A stretch of DNA of 64,000 nt from an uncultured Bacteroidaceae bacterium (GCA_905234555.1 CAJOHO010000002.1:16685-80684), one strand, 5' to 3'. Shown: positions 54,503-63,763, counted from the stretch's first letter. Made by a program: numbers and translations. Notes: generated by a model from the letters alone, not told the origin.

Positions 54503-55639
54503 TCACTTTTTACTCTTCACCATAGTCTTTTGGCGTTTCTGCACCTGTTTCCATTGGGCTTTGGCGAGTTCCTGCATATCCACCACTTCGTCCTTCTCAT
54601 CCACGATCTCAAAGCCCAGCATCGTCTCAATCACATCTTCCAGCGTGACGATACCACGCATCGAACCGTATTCGTCGATGATGACGCAGATATGCTCCTT
54701 GCGTTCGAGCAGCGTTTCCCAGATGTTGGAAACAGGCTCGTCTTCGTTGAAGGTCAGGATCGGACGGGCTAAGTCCTTGAGCTTCACCTTGAACTGATCC
54801 TGTGCCAGCTTTTCCAGCACTTCCTGCTTCAGCACATATCCTGTGATGTAGTCGTCGTTCTCCTCCTCGTAGAGGGGAATACGGCTGAACTTGGCAAAGT
54901 CGTCCGACTGGTAGAACTCGCGGATGGTCTGCGAGGATTCTGCCATCGTCACCACACTCGATGGTGTCATAATCTCGTGGGCTGTGATCTGGTCAAGCTT
55001 CAGCAAGTTCTGAATCATCTTGTTTTCTTCCTTCTCCAGCACACCTTCCTCAGCACCTGTCGTCACCATTGCTGCCACTTCCTCACGACTGACGGAGGTC
55101 TGCTGGGCATTTTTCGAGATGAGATGTGTGAATTTCTCCACAATGAATACCAGCGGATAGGTAATCAGGATAAAGAAACGGATGAGGCGTGATGCAGGGA
55201 TGGCAAGCGAACGCCAGTAGTTCGAACCGATGGTTTTGGGAATGATTTCGCTGAACACCAGCACACAGAATGTGAAAACGCCGGAGATGACACCCACACC
55301 AGTGCTGTCGAACAGACGGGCAGCTTCGCTACCTACGAGCGAAGCACCTACCGTGTTGGCAATCGTGTTGACAACCAGGATAGCAGAGATGGGGCGGTCG
55401 ATGTTGCTTTTCAGCTGCTTCAGACGAGCAGCACCTTTCTTGCCCTGTTGCTCCAGCGTGTTGATAAACGACATAGGAGTGGAGAGCAGCGTTGCTTCCA
55501 GCACAGAGCAGATGGACGACACAATGAGTGCCAGTAAGATATAGGTAATAAGAGGGGTGAAATTTGCGTCCTCTTTCAGGACGGCAAAAAGGTTTTGGGT
55601 GGCAGCTAATATCGCCGCCGGATATGAATCTGAGTCCAT
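54503..55639 (-). CDS. CNNM/CorC-type membrane protein with CBS domains
   Basis: 378 aa from ATG 55639 (the track's longer ORF starts beyond the promoter). Three to four helices in the N-terminal DUF21 domain (residues 20-165: ITYILLALIVSSICSVLEATLL, ISAILVVNTIANTVGASL, GVFTFCVLVFSEIIPKT), then two CBS domains (about 205-325, EIMTPSSVV and PILTFNEDEPVSNIW). Relatives are linked to Mg2+ or Co2+ homeostasis. The usual C-terminal transporter-associated domain is very short here. Promoter TAACTTCGC on the minus strand (55669-55677). Confidence 0.88.
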   Translation of the reverse strand: MDSDSYPAAILAATQNLFAVLKEDANFTPLITYILLALIVSSICSVLEATLLSTPMSFINTLEQQGKKGAARLKQLKSNIDRPISAILVVNTIANTVGASLVGSEAARLFDSTGVGVISGVFTFCVLVFSEIIPKTIGSNYWRSLAIPASRLIRFFILITYPLVFIVEKFTHLISKNAQQTSVSREEVAAMVTTGAEEGVLEKEENKMIQNLLKLDQITAHEIMTPSSVVTMAESSQTIREFYQSDDFAKFSRIPLYEEENDDYITGYVLKQEVLEKLAQDQFKVKLKDLARPILTFNEDEPVSNIWETLLERKEHICVIIDEYGSMRGIVTLEDVIETMLGFEIVDEKDEVVDMQELAKAQWKQVQKRQKTMVKSKK

Positions 55640-56066
55640 TAAAAAGTTAAACAATTGGTTTACAAGCTGCGAAGTTACGAATAACTCAGCACAAAACCAA
55701 ATAAAAACAACAAAAAGTACATTTTCCGAACACATTTCCCCTCTTTCACGTGAATACCACCCCAAATCCACACACCATAAATGACAAAGCGCAGGCAAGA
55801 AAAGACGGGTGATTCCATCAGCCGAAGATGAAGAAAACCGGCACAACATGGAATCAAAAAAGCCTTTCCTTTTATTGCCCCAAAGGGGCTGGGGGCTTTC
55901 TTTTATAATACTCCCCTCTCTTTCGGAGAGGGGTCGGGGGAGAGTCCAAAGGAAAGCCTCGCAAGGGATTCGGCTTGTGAGTCGAGTTGCTTGCGAGACT
56001 TGAAAGGGAAAAGTGGAGCTGCTTACTCTCCTTGTGCGTCGAGGGCAGCAAGTTTGCTGGGTTGAG
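55640..56066. other. Spacer between the CNNM and DUF349 genes
   Basis: No gene. It contains the CNNM promoter, GCCCCAAAGGGGC (55877-55889), a hairpin CCCCTCTC-TTTCG-GAGAGGGG (55912-55933) with a following GGGGGAGAG, and a copy of the DUF349 gene tail (56023-56055). Confidence 0.6.
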
Positions 56067-56101
56067 TTACTCTCCTTGGGCGTCGAGGGCAGCAAGTTTT
56101 T
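56023..56101. repeat. Direct repeat of the DUF349 gene's 3' end
   Basis: The 33 bases at 56023-56055 nearly repeat 56067-56099 (one mismatch). The right copy contains the last codons (LAALDAQGE) and stop of the DUF349 gene, so the left copy is a duplicate just past the stop, 44 bases away. Confidence 0.8.
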
Positions 56102-58001
56102 GCTTGATTTCGTTGAGGTCGGCACGGAGCTTGTCAACCTTTCGGTTGAGTTCCTCAACGAGGGCGTTGCCGTTCTTCGACTTGGACGAGAGGGTGAGGA
56201 AACCAAGGTTGTTTTCGTAAGTCTTGATTTCGTTGTTGAGGATGTCGTACTGACGAAGCAGACGCTCCCGAACCTTTCCGTCTGTATCCTTCACTTCGCT
56301 CTTGAAGCGGTTGATGCGACGACGGCTGGCGCTTTCGCTGAGTGCTCCGTACAGACGATCCATCTGTGCACGGAAGGCCTTGTAGATATTCTCTTTCTCA
56401 CGATAGGGCACATGACCCACCTCGTTCCATTGTTCCTGTGCCTCACGCAGTTGCGGACGGTAGTCACCTTCGAAGGTCTCTGGATCGATGGCAGCCAACG
56501 AATCGATAATGGCCTGTTTCTTCTGCAGGTTCTCCACCTGTTCGCTGTGCTGTGACGAGTTGGCTGCTTTCTTGGCTTCGAAGAACGCGTCGCATGCAGC
56601 ATTGAAGCGTTTCCAGATTTCGTCGCTATACTTCTTGGGAACGGTACCGATTTCTTTCCATTGCTTCTGCAGCGCTACCAGCTTCTCGGTTGTGGCTTTC
56701 CAGTCTGTGCTGTCCTTCAGGGCTTCAGCCTGTTCGCAGAGTGCTTCTTTCTGCTTGAGGTTGGTGTTGAGGGATTCGCGTACGGTCTTGAAGAATTCTG
56801 TCTTGCGGGTGAAGAACGCATCGCAGGCAGCACGGAAACGCTGGAAGATCTTGTCGTTCATCTTCTGAGGTGCGTAGCCGATGGTCTTCCATTCTGCCTG
56901 AAGGGCAATGATCTGGTCGGAAACGCCGTTCCAGTCGGCAAACGTCTTGAGGCTGTCGAGGTCGAAAGCTTCTACTTTTTCGCAGAGCGCCGTCTTCTTC
57001 TCCAGGTTCTCGTTCTCCTGAGCCTTACGTGCCTCGAAGAATTCCTGATGGCGCTTATTGATCACGGTGGAGGCAGCCTTGAAGCGGGTCCATACGCTTT
57101 CGCGCAGGTCACGTTCCACAGGACCGATCTCGCGGAACTCCTGATGAAGCTGCTGGAGCTGACGGAAGGCAGCAACGACGTCTTCCTCGTCTTGCAGTTT
57201 CTCTGCACGTTCGCAGAGGGCTGTCTTGAGTTCCAGGTTCTTCTTGAAGTCGTAGGCACGGAACTCGTTGTTGAGTTTGAGGGTGTCGTAGAACTGCTCC
57301 ACATACACCTGATAGGTTTTCCAGAGGTCTGTGGCTTTCTCGGCAGGAACCTGCTTGATGTCGTTCCACTGCTGTTGCAGGGCCTTGAACTCGTTATAGT
57401 TGCGGTTCACCTCGTCGGGTGTGGCGAGGATCTCCTTGATTTTCTCTATGATTTCCAGCTTCTTCTGGTAGTTCTCCTCCAACGCCTGCTGCTCAGCTTC
57501 GTGCTGGGCTGCACGCTTCTCGCGCAAGACGCCCATCAGCTCCTTGAACTCCTGCTCCTCTGGTGATTCGGGTGCAGGCATGTAGGCATCAGGATCGCCA
57601 CCTTCGGCAATGAAGGTTTTGTAGGCTTCTTCTTGCTGCTGCTTGTGGATTCGGTAGAAGTGGCTCTTGAGCGCATCTGTCTCCTGACGCGACACATCTT
57701 CGTCGCCAGCAGCCAATTCTTTCAGCCGGTTGATAATCTCTTCCTTACTTTCATACACACGCGCGGGTGTTTCTTCCTCAGCAGGAGCTTCTTCTTCAGC
57801 AGGAGCTTCCTCTTCAGATGGTGTTTCCACTTCTGCAAGAACTTCCTCTTCTGCAGGTGTTTCTTCTTGATTAGGTGTCTCTTCCACGGGTGTGGGTACG
57901 GTAGTTTCCTCTACTTCTGCAGGAGAAGTTTCGGCAACTGTTGGGTTCTCTGCAACGGGTTCCTCTTGGATTTCCTCGTTGACGTTCTTGATGTCAGTCA
58001 T
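56067..58001 (-). CDS. DUF349 domain protein
   Basis: 644 aa from ATG 58001 (a GTG one codon earlier is possible). Residues 1-90 are an acidic Glu/Pro-rich low-complexity arm (TPAEEEVLAEVETPSEEEAP). The rest consists of repeated DUF349 helical bundles, each with a W-x-x-I-x-x-V/A-P motif (WNDIKQVPAEK, WKTIGYAPQKM, WKEIGTVPKKY). These proteins are cytosolic and of unknown function. A -7-like TAGATTTGC (minus strand, 58111-58119) precedes it. Its 3' end is duplicated downstream. Confidence 0.9.
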   Translation of the reverse strand: MTDIKNVNEEIQEEPVAENPTVAETSPAEVEETTVPTPVEETPNQEETPAEEEVLAEVETPSEEEAPAEEEAPAEEETPARVYESKEEIINRLKELAAGDEDVSRQETDALKSHFYRIHKQQQEEAYKTFIAEGGDPDAYMPAPESPEEQEFKELMGVLREKRAAQHEAEQQALEENYQKKLEIIEKIKEILATPDEVNRNYNEFKALQQQWNDIKQVPAEKATDLWKTYQVYVEQFYDTLKLNNEFRAYDFKKNLELKTALCERAEKLQDEEDVVAAFRQLQQLHQEFREIGPVERDLRESVWTRFKAASTVINKRHQEFFEARKAQENENLEKKTALCEKVEAFDLDSLKTFADWNGVSDQIIALQAEWKTIGYAPQKMNDKIFQRFRAACDAFFTRKTEFFKTVRESLNTNLKQKEALCEQAEALKDSTDWKATTEKLVALQKQWKEIGTVPKKYSDEIWKRFNAACDAFFEAKKAANSSQHSEQVENLQKKQAIIDSLAAIDPETFEGDYRPQLREAQEQWNEVGHVPYREKENIYKAFRAQMDRLYGALSESASRRRINRFKSEVKDTDGKVRERLLRQYDILNNEIKTYENNLGFLTLSSKSKNGNALVEELNRKVDKLRADLNEIKQKLAALDAQGE

Positions 58002-58110
58002 CACCTTCGAATTGTTTTAAGTTTAAGAATGCGTGAGGACGTAGTGTCTCTCACTCGTTAGTTTTACACAGTTTGCGCACTTCGACAAGGTGTTTTTGTG
58101 CTTAACAGTT

Positions 58111-58119
58111 GCAAATCTA
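58111..58119 (-). promoter_or_regulatory. -7 box of the DUF349 gene
   Basis: TAGATTTGC on the minus strand, 110 bases before the start. Confidence 0.65.
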
Positions 58120-58203
58120 CTAAAAAAAAGTGTTGGCACAAAAAAAAGTTCGCTTTTCCTAATAAAAAAACTTAAATATTTGGCAAAATTGAGCAAAAAG
58201 CAC

Positions 58204-58212
58204 TATCTTTGT
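58204..58212 (+). promoter_or_regulatory. -7 box of the MORN protein gene
   Basis: TATCTTTGT, 95 bases before the start. The 305-base spacer (58002-58306) holds this and the divergent DUF349 promoter, and nothing else recognised. Confidence 0.65.
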
Positions 58213-58306
58213 GCTAACAAAAGTGCGTTATTGCGTTTTAACGGCTATAGAAACGAGAAAGACGCGATGACGATATTTGTCAACTCTACTAATATAAATA
58301 AGGTAT

Positions 58307-59434
58307 ATGAACAAACTGAAAAGATATACTTTCGCAATGGTGCTGATGGCTGCTTTCTCTACCCATGCCTCAGCACAGAAAATGGTGATCGGAAGCTACG
58401 TCTTCCCCAAAGATAACGCCTCCTACTATGGTGAACTGGCAGGAGGCAAACCCAACGGTAAAGGTAAGACCACATTCCGCAACGGAGATACCTACGAAGG
58501 CGACTACGAGAAAGGTAAGCGCCAAGGACGGGGCATCTACATCTTCTCCGACACAGGAGAGAAGTACGACGGACAGTGGTTCGAAGACCATCAGCACGGC
58601 AAGGGAACTTTCTATTTTTCCAACAACAACCGCTACGAGGGTCTTTGGTTCAAGGACTATCAGGAAGGCGAAGGCACCATGTACTACTACAACGGTGACA
58701 AGTATGTGGGCAACTGGAAAGAAGACAAACGTGAGGGTCACGGCGCTTACTATTGGGTGAACGGCATCACCTACGACGGTGAGTGGCTGGCAGACCGTAA
58801 ACACGGAAAAGGTCTGTACGACTGGCGCGACGGCAGCAGCTACTATGGTGAGTGGGCTTACGACCAGCGTAACGGACAAGGCACCTATTACTATGCCAAT
58901 GGTGACAAATACGAAGGTGCCTGGAAGAACGACATGATGGAAGGTCGTGGCATCTACACGTTCCACAACGGAGACAAATACGAAGGCGACTACTACAACG
59001 GACAGCGTACAGGGCAGGGTATCTTCACCTATGCCGACGGACGCCGCTACGTAGGTCTCTTCAAGAACGGAGTGATGTGTGGACACGGTGTCTTCACCTG
59101 GCCCGACGGTTCTGTCTATGACGGCAGCTGGCAGGAAGACAAGCAGAACGGCTTTGGAAAATATACCACCAAGGCTGGCGACACCTACGAAGGCAACTGG
59201 GTGAACGGTCTGATGGATGGTGACAACGGCATCCTGAGAATGAAGGACGGCTCGAAGTTCAAAGGCAGCTTCAAGCAGGGCATGAAGAACGGACGCGGAG
59301 TGGAAGAGGCTGCAGACGGCACTCGTTTCGAAGGCAACTACCAGAACGACGTGCGTCACGGTTCCTTTGTAGAGAAAGACCGCAACGGAAAAGTCATCCG
59401 CAAAGGCAGCTACAACCGCGGCAGACTGGAGTAA
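58307..59434 (+). CDS. Secreted MORN-repeat protein
   Basis: 375 aa. Signal peptide (1-24, ending ASAQ). Residues 40-365 are about fourteen MORN repeats of 23 residues (G-x-Y-x-G-x-W...G-x-G-x-x-x-x pattern: GDTYEGDYEKGKRQGRGIY, NRYEGLWFKDYQEGEGTMYY). MORN proteins form rod-like beta sheets and in eukaryotes bind membranes or proteins; in bacteria their role is mostly unknown. Likely in the periplasm or at the surface. Stand-alone transcription unit. Confidence 0.92.
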   Translation: MNKLKRYTFAMVLMAAFSTHASAQKMVIGSYVFPKDNASYYGELAGGKPNGKGKTTFRNGDTYEGDYEKGKRQGRGIYIFSDTGEKYDGQWFEDHQHGKGTFYFSNNNRYEGLWFKDYQEGEGTMYYYNGDKYVGNWKEDKREGHGAYYWVNGITYDGEWLADRKHGKGLYDWRDGSSYYGEWAYDQRNGQGTYYYANGDKYEGAWKNDMMEGRGIYTFHNGDKYEGDYYNGQRTGQGIFTYADGRRYVGLFKNGVMCGHGVFTWPDGSVYDGSWQEDKQNGFGKYTTKAGDTYEGNWVNGLMDGDNGILRMKDGSKFKGSFKQGMKNGRGVEEAADGTRFEGNYQNDVRHGSFVEKDRNGKVIRKGSYNRGRLE

Positions 59435-59509
59435 ATTAAGTGAAGAGTGAAGAGTGAAGAATTCATTAAACAGGGACATTAAACTTTAAACTGTAAACGG
59501 GAACATTTT

Positions 59510-59570
59510 GGAACAGCGAGAGCAATAACAAGTTTGCTTGATTATTGCCGAGTCGTGACAAAATCGACTG
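59510..59570 (+). repeat. Palindromic intergenic repeat, copy C
   Basis: GAACAGCGAGA, hairpin with arms GCAATAACAAG/CTTGATTATTGC, CGAGTCGTGAC, then ATCGACTGAATG. AGTAAAC-type short repeats follow (59580-59600). Confidence 0.6.
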
Positions 59571-59611
59571 AATGTAATTCAGTAAACAGTAAACGGTAAA
59601 CTATAAATATC

Positions 59612-60055
59612 ATGATTCTTGACACACTGAACAACTTGAAAAAGTACGTAGCCCTGAATCCACGTTTTCAGCAGGTGGTGGACTTCATGGCGGCTACAGA
59701 CATGGAAGCACAGGCTCCAGGCAAGGTGGAGATTGACGGCGAAGAACTCTTTGCCAATTTCTGCGTTGCCCAGGGCAAGACGCCTGATCAGGCTAAACTC
59801 GAAACCCACGACGTGATGATTGACATCCAGATGCCATTCAGTTGCGCTGAAACGATGGGCTATACCCCACGAACCGCTTTGCCCGAACAACCTTACAACA
59901 GCGAGAAGGATATCACCTTCTACGAGGGTGGGGCAGAGCAGTATATCACCGTTCATCCTGGCGAATTCGCCATCTTCTTCCCACAGGACGGCCACGCCCC
60001 CTGCATCTCCAGCGAGAAAGAAATCAAAAAAGTAATCTTTAAAGTGAAAGCATAA
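59612..60055 (+). CDS. YhcH/YjgK/YiaL family protein
   Basis: 147 aa cupin-like beta barrel of the DUF386 family. Motifs: AQAPGKVEIDGEELFANF near 32, ETHDVMIDIQMPF near 68 (likely metal ligands His/Asp/Glu), and HPGEFAIFFPQDGHAPCI near 112. Relatives are linked to sugar metabolism (sialic acid and others). It shares one base with the start of glgB (TAATG), so the two are translated together, an unusual pairing for this family. Confidence 0.88.
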   Translation: MILDTLNNLKKYVALNPRFQQVVDFMAATDMEAQAPGKVEIDGEELFANFCVAQGKTPDQAKLETHDVMIDIQMPFSCAETMGYTPRTALPEQPYNSEKDITFYEGGAEQYITVHPGEFAIFFPQDGHAPCISSEKEIKKVIFKVKA

Positions 60056-62082
60056 TGGCAACAAAGAAAGTTCAGCATATCGGGCTGGTAAAGAACGACG
60101 GATGGCTCGAACCATTCGAAGACGCAATCCGTGGACGTCACGACCACGCGCTCTATAAACTCAATGAGCTGACCAACAACGGGAAGCAGACCCTCAGCGA
60201 TTTTGCGTCGGGCTATCTCTACTTCGGTCTCCATCGCACAGAGAAGGGATGGGTGCTGCGCGAATGGGCACCCAACGCCACAGACATCTATGTTATTGGC
60301 GACTTCAACGGATGGCAGGAGGACGAGAAGTACAAGATGAAACGTCTGAAGAACTCAGGAAACTGGGAAGTGAAACTGCCCGCAAAAGCCATGAAGCACG
60401 GCGACCTTTATAAATTAAAGGTAAAGTGGAACGGTGGTGAAGGCGAACGCATCCCAGCCTGGGCACAGCGTGTGGTTCAGGACGACTTTACCAAGATTTT
60501 CTCTGCACAGGTGTGGGCACCAGCCGAACCGTATGTCTGGAAGAAGAAGACGTTCCGTCCCAACACAGATCCTCTGCTGATTTACGAATGTCACATTGGT
60601 ATGGCTCAGGACGCCGAGAAGGTCGGCACTTATCGCGAATTCAAGGACAACATCCTGCCTCGCGTGGTGAAAGACGGATACAACTGCATTCAGATTATGG
60701 CTATTGCCGAACATCCTTACTACGGCAGTTTTGGTTATCATGTCTCCAACTTCTTCGCTCCCAGCAGCCGATTTGGCACTCCTGAAGAGTTGAAGGAACT
60801 CGTGGATGAGGCTCATCGTCAGGGCATTGCCGTCATTATGGACATTGTTCACAGTCACGCTGTGAAGAACGAGATAGAAGGCTTGGGCAACTTCGCTGGA
60901 GATCCTTGCCAGTACTTCAATCAGGGTGGACGTCGCGAACATCCAGCCTGGGACAGCCTCTGTTTCGACTACGGTAAGAACGAAGTGCTTCACTTCCTGC
61001 TTTCCAACTGCAAATACTGGCTCGAAGAGTTCCACTTCGACGGCTATCGTTTCGACGGCGTTACCTCCATGCTTTACTACAGTCACGGACTGGGCGAAGC
61101 CTTCGGAGGTTACGGCGACTACTACAACGGACATGAGGACGACGAAGCCATTGCCTACCTCACGCTTGCCAACCTGCTGATCCACGAAGTGAAGCCGAAG
61201 GCTATCACGATTGCCGAGGAAGTGAGCGGAATGCCAGGACTTGCTGCACCGTTCAAGGATGGCGGCTACGGCTTTGACTACCGTATGGCGATGAATATCC
61301 CAGACTACTGGATCAAGACCATCAAGGAACTGAAGGACGAAGACTGGAAACCCAGCTCGATGTTCTGGGAAACTACCAATCGTCGTGCAGACGAGAAAAC
61401 CATTTCCTATGCAGAAAGCCACGACCAGGCACTTGTGGGCGACAAAACAATTATCTTCCGACTCATCGATGCCGATATGTACTGGCATTTCAAGAAAGGT
61501 GACGAGAACTTTGTGGCAAATCGCGGCATCGCTCTCCACAAGATGATACGCCTGCTGACAGCCTCTACAATTAATGGTGGATACCTTAACTTCATGGGTA
61601 ACGAATTCGGTCATCCTGAGTGGATAGACTTCCCACGCGAAGGAAACGGATGGAGCCACAAGTATGCACGTCGTCAATGGAATCTCGTCGACAACAAGGA
61701 ACTCTGCTATCATTGGCTTGGCGACTTCGACGAAGCGATGATTCACCTCATCGGTTCGGTGAAGAACTTCCAGAAGACTCCTGTGGTGGAAGTTTGGCAT
61801 AACGACGGCGACCAGATCCTCGCTTACTTCCGTGGCGACCTCCTCTTCGTGTTCAACTTCAGTCCAGACCGCTCTTACACAGACTATGGCTTCATCGTTC
61901 CTGAAGGTTCCTACGAGGTGGTACTCAACACCGACGCCACATGCTTCGGAGGCAACGGATTCGCCGACGACTCCGTGCGCCACTTCACTAACTTCGATCC
62001 TATCTATAAGAAGGACGGTAAAGGCTGGCTCAAACTCTATGTCCCAGCCCGTAGCGCTGTGGTGCTGAGAAAGGCAGACTAA
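60055..62082 (+). CDS. glgB: 1,4-alpha-glucan branching enzyme (GH13, eukaryote-like GBE type)
   Basis: 675 aa. N-terminal CBM48 (about 55-140, REWAPNATDIYVIGDFNGWQ), then a GH13 barrel with catalytic Asp in DGYRFDGVTSML near 335, Glu in TIAEEVSGMPG near 385 and AESHDQALVGDK near 455, and a C-terminal domain (FNFSPDRSYTDY). It introduces alpha-1,6 branches into glycogen. The sequence style (ESHDQALVGDKT) is that of the eukaryote-like GH13 subfamily rather than of E. coli GlgB. Coupled to the YhcH protein upstream. Confidence 0.94.
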   Translation: MATKKVQHIGLVKNDGWLEPFEDAIRGRHDHALYKLNELTNNGKQTLSDFASGYLYFGLHRTEKGWVLREWAPNATDIYVIGDFNGWQEDEKYKMKRLKNSGNWEVKLPAKAMKHGDLYKLKVKWNGGEGERIPAWAQRVVQDDFTKIFSAQVWAPAEPYVWKKKTFRPNTDPLLIYECHIGMAQDAEKVGTYREFKDNILPRVVKDGYNCIQIMAIAEHPYYGSFGYHVSNFFAPSSRFGTPEELKELVDEAHRQGIAVIMDIVHSHAVKNEIEGLGNFAGDPCQYFNQGGRREHPAWDSLCFDYGKNEVLHFLLSNCKYWLEEFHFDGYRFDGVTSMLYYSHGLGEAFGGYGDYYNGHEDDEAIAYLTLANLLIHEVKPKAITIAEEVSGMPGLAAPFKDGGYGFDYRMAMNIPDYWIKTIKELKDEDWKPSSMFWETTNRRADEKTISYAESHDQALVGDKTIIFRLIDADMYWHFKKGDENFVANRGIALHKMIRLLTASTINGGYLNFMGNEFGHPEWIDFPREGNGWSHKYARRQWNLVDNKELCYHWLGDFDEAMIHLIGSVKNFQKTPVVEVWHNDGDQILAYFRGDLLFVFNFSPDRSYTDYGFIVPEGSYEVVLNTDATCFGGNGFADDSVRHFTNFDPIYKKDGKGWLKLYVPARSAVVLRKAD

Positions 62083-62140
62083 TTCGTAGTTGTCTCAGAT
62101 TATCTGAAGTGATAGACCAAATTCGTAACAGAAACGAAAC

Positions 62141-63460
62141 GTGAACTATAATTATCAACGTCAGCAGAAGACCGCGGGAATCATTCGTTATTCCTGCGGC
62201 ATTCTGTTTTGCCTGTTCTGTTTCACCTATCTCTTCTTTCTCCAAGGCGAACTCCTGGCACAGGCCCAGTTCGTCTATTCCCGTGGTGTCACCAACTATT
62301 CCCTTTTCGTTGGTGCCTTCATCATCACAGCCGTTCTGCAGATTGTGCAATGGCTGGTGGCGAAATTGGCAAAAACACCCTCTCGCTGGTATGTGCTGAC
62401 TTATTTCCCTTCGTTCCTCGCTTTGACGATGCTCACGCATATCGATGAGCAGAGTATCAATCATTTCTCTTTTGGCGCATGGAAATGGCTCGCACCCCTT
62501 CTGCTCATTCTCTATGTCCTTCTGCTTCGTTTTCTCTATGAGAAAAATTACTCTCGCGAGTCTCATCAGCCACTCCCCATCGTGCGTCTGCTCTCCACGA
62601 ACTATCTCCTTCTTCTCATCATGGCGCTGCTCACAGCAGGAACAGGAACAGCGTCCGATGTCTATATGTTTGAGCTGAAGACCGAACGTCTGCTGGCGGA
62701 AGGACAGACCGACGATGCGCTCCAAGTGGGACGTCGTTCCCTGCAAAGCAGTCAGCGACTTACCAACCTGAGGATGTATGCCCTCTCCTTGCAGGATTCG
62801 TTGGCTGAACACCTCTTCGACTATCCCCAGGCGTTTGGCATCGACGGACTTCTCACCCTCAGCGACTCCGATCAGCTCGTCCACAGGATTACCTCTCAGG
62901 ATATAGCTTGTTCGTTGGGAATGAAGATCGGAACCAGCATCCGAACGCCACAGCGATACTTCCAGCTGGTACTTGAACACCACACCGAACTGCTCGACTC
63001 CCTTTCGCAGATGGATTCCCTTGCCTTTGGCGGAAATGACTCCCTCCGGTTAGCTCACGAGAACCGTTTGCAGGCCCTTCGCCGTCAGACCCGCCGCACA
63101 GCCGACTATTATCTCTGCAGCCTGCTGCTCCAGCGCGATGTCATCGGTTTTGTGGATTCTTATACAAAATATCACCAGCGACTTTATCCCGACCTGCCCG
63201 ACTCCGTATGGATGAATAGCGAAGTGCTGCTACCTGTTCAGCGAGGTGATGTGGGTTCGTTGGAGGTTGTGGTTCAGCGGGCCTATCGTGAAGCATTAGT
63301 GGTAGGGATGCCCGAGTGTGCAGATTCGCTGACGCTTCAGCGTCATCAATCATACGTAGAGATGCGTGACAGCATTCAAGATCCCGTAGTTCGTCAGAAC
63401 CAAACCCGCCGCCGCTTCGGCAACACCTTCTGGTGGTATCTCGATAACCCTTTGCCCTAA
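62141..63460 (+). CDS. Membrane protein, DUF6057-like
   Basis: 439 aa, start GTG at 62141. Six or so hydrophobic helices in the first 190 residues (GILFCLFCFTYLFFL, LFVGAFIITAVLQIV, APLLLILYVLLLRFLY, LLLLIMALLTAGTG) followed by a helical, TPR-like cytosolic or periplasmic region. It resembles DUF6057 proteins of Bacteroidales, often longer, so it may be a shorter variant. Function unknown. The gyrA promoter and leader follow. Confidence 0.7.
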   Translation: MNYNYQRQQKTAGIIRYSCGILFCLFCFTYLFFLQGELLAQAQFVYSRGVTNYSLFVGAFIITAVLQIVQWLVAKLAKTPSRWYVLTYFPSFLALTMLTHIDEQSINHFSFGAWKWLAPLLLILYVLLLRFLYEKNYSRESHQPLPIVRLLSTNYLLLLIMALLTAGTGTASDVYMFELKTERLLAEGQTDDALQVGRRSLQSSQRLTNLRMYALSLQDSLAEHLFDYPQAFGIDGLLTLSDSDQLVHRITSQDIACSLGMKIGTSIRTPQRYFQLVLEHHTELLDSLSQMDSLAFGGNDSLRLAHENRLQALRRQTRRTADYYLCSLLLQRDVIGFVDSYTKYHQRLYPDLPDSVWMNSEVLLPVQRGDVGSLEVVVQRAYREALVVGMPECADSLTLQRHQSYVEMRDSIQDPVVRQNQTRRRFGNTFWWYLDNPLP

Positions 63461-63692
63461 AGGGGGTGCAAGGTTCCTTCGGGAGCGAGATGGGACAGAC
63501 CGGGAAACCGCCTGCCACATGTTGAGGATGAGAGTGCGGAGAAGGGAAATAGAGAGGTTGTGGAGAGGGGAAGGGGTGTGTGCGTGGAGAGGTCGATGGA
63601 GGACAGAAAACGTGAAAATGACGCTCTGAGGTGGCAAATCGGGGGTGTAATGACAAAAAAACTTAATTTGTAGCAAGTTTTTTGGGGAAGGT
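63461..63692. other. Spacer with a purine-rich strand
   Basis: No gene. The plus strand at about 63530-63600 is strongly G/A-rich (GAGAAGGG, GTGGAGAGGGGAAGGGG, GTGGAGAGG), a strand asymmetry that could form G-rich structures. Nothing else recognised. Confidence 0.4.
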
Positions 63693-63725
63693 TTTGAGGG
63701 TTCGGATTTTTTTGCGTAACTTTGG
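63693..63725 (+). promoter_or_regulatory. gyrA promoter
   Basis: TTTG (63693-63696) and TAACTTTGG (63717-63725) spaced 20 bases. The transcript would have a leader of about 160-170 bases. Confidence 0.75.
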
Positions 63726-63763
63726 AAAGTTTTTCGGGTGGAGTTGCGATGATATCGCAACAT

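Noticed and set aside
55640-56206. N-terminal extension of the CNNM ORF to 567 aa
   Set aside because: The extension precedes the promoter (55669-55677) and reads through hairpin repeats; ATG 55639 fits the family start.
58370-59479. 369-aa antisense ORF opposite the MORN gene
   Set aside because: Periodicity reflects the MORN repeats on the real strand.
60415-61983. 522-aa antisense ORF opposite glgB
   Set aside because: Shadow of the branching enzyme; no recognisable domain.
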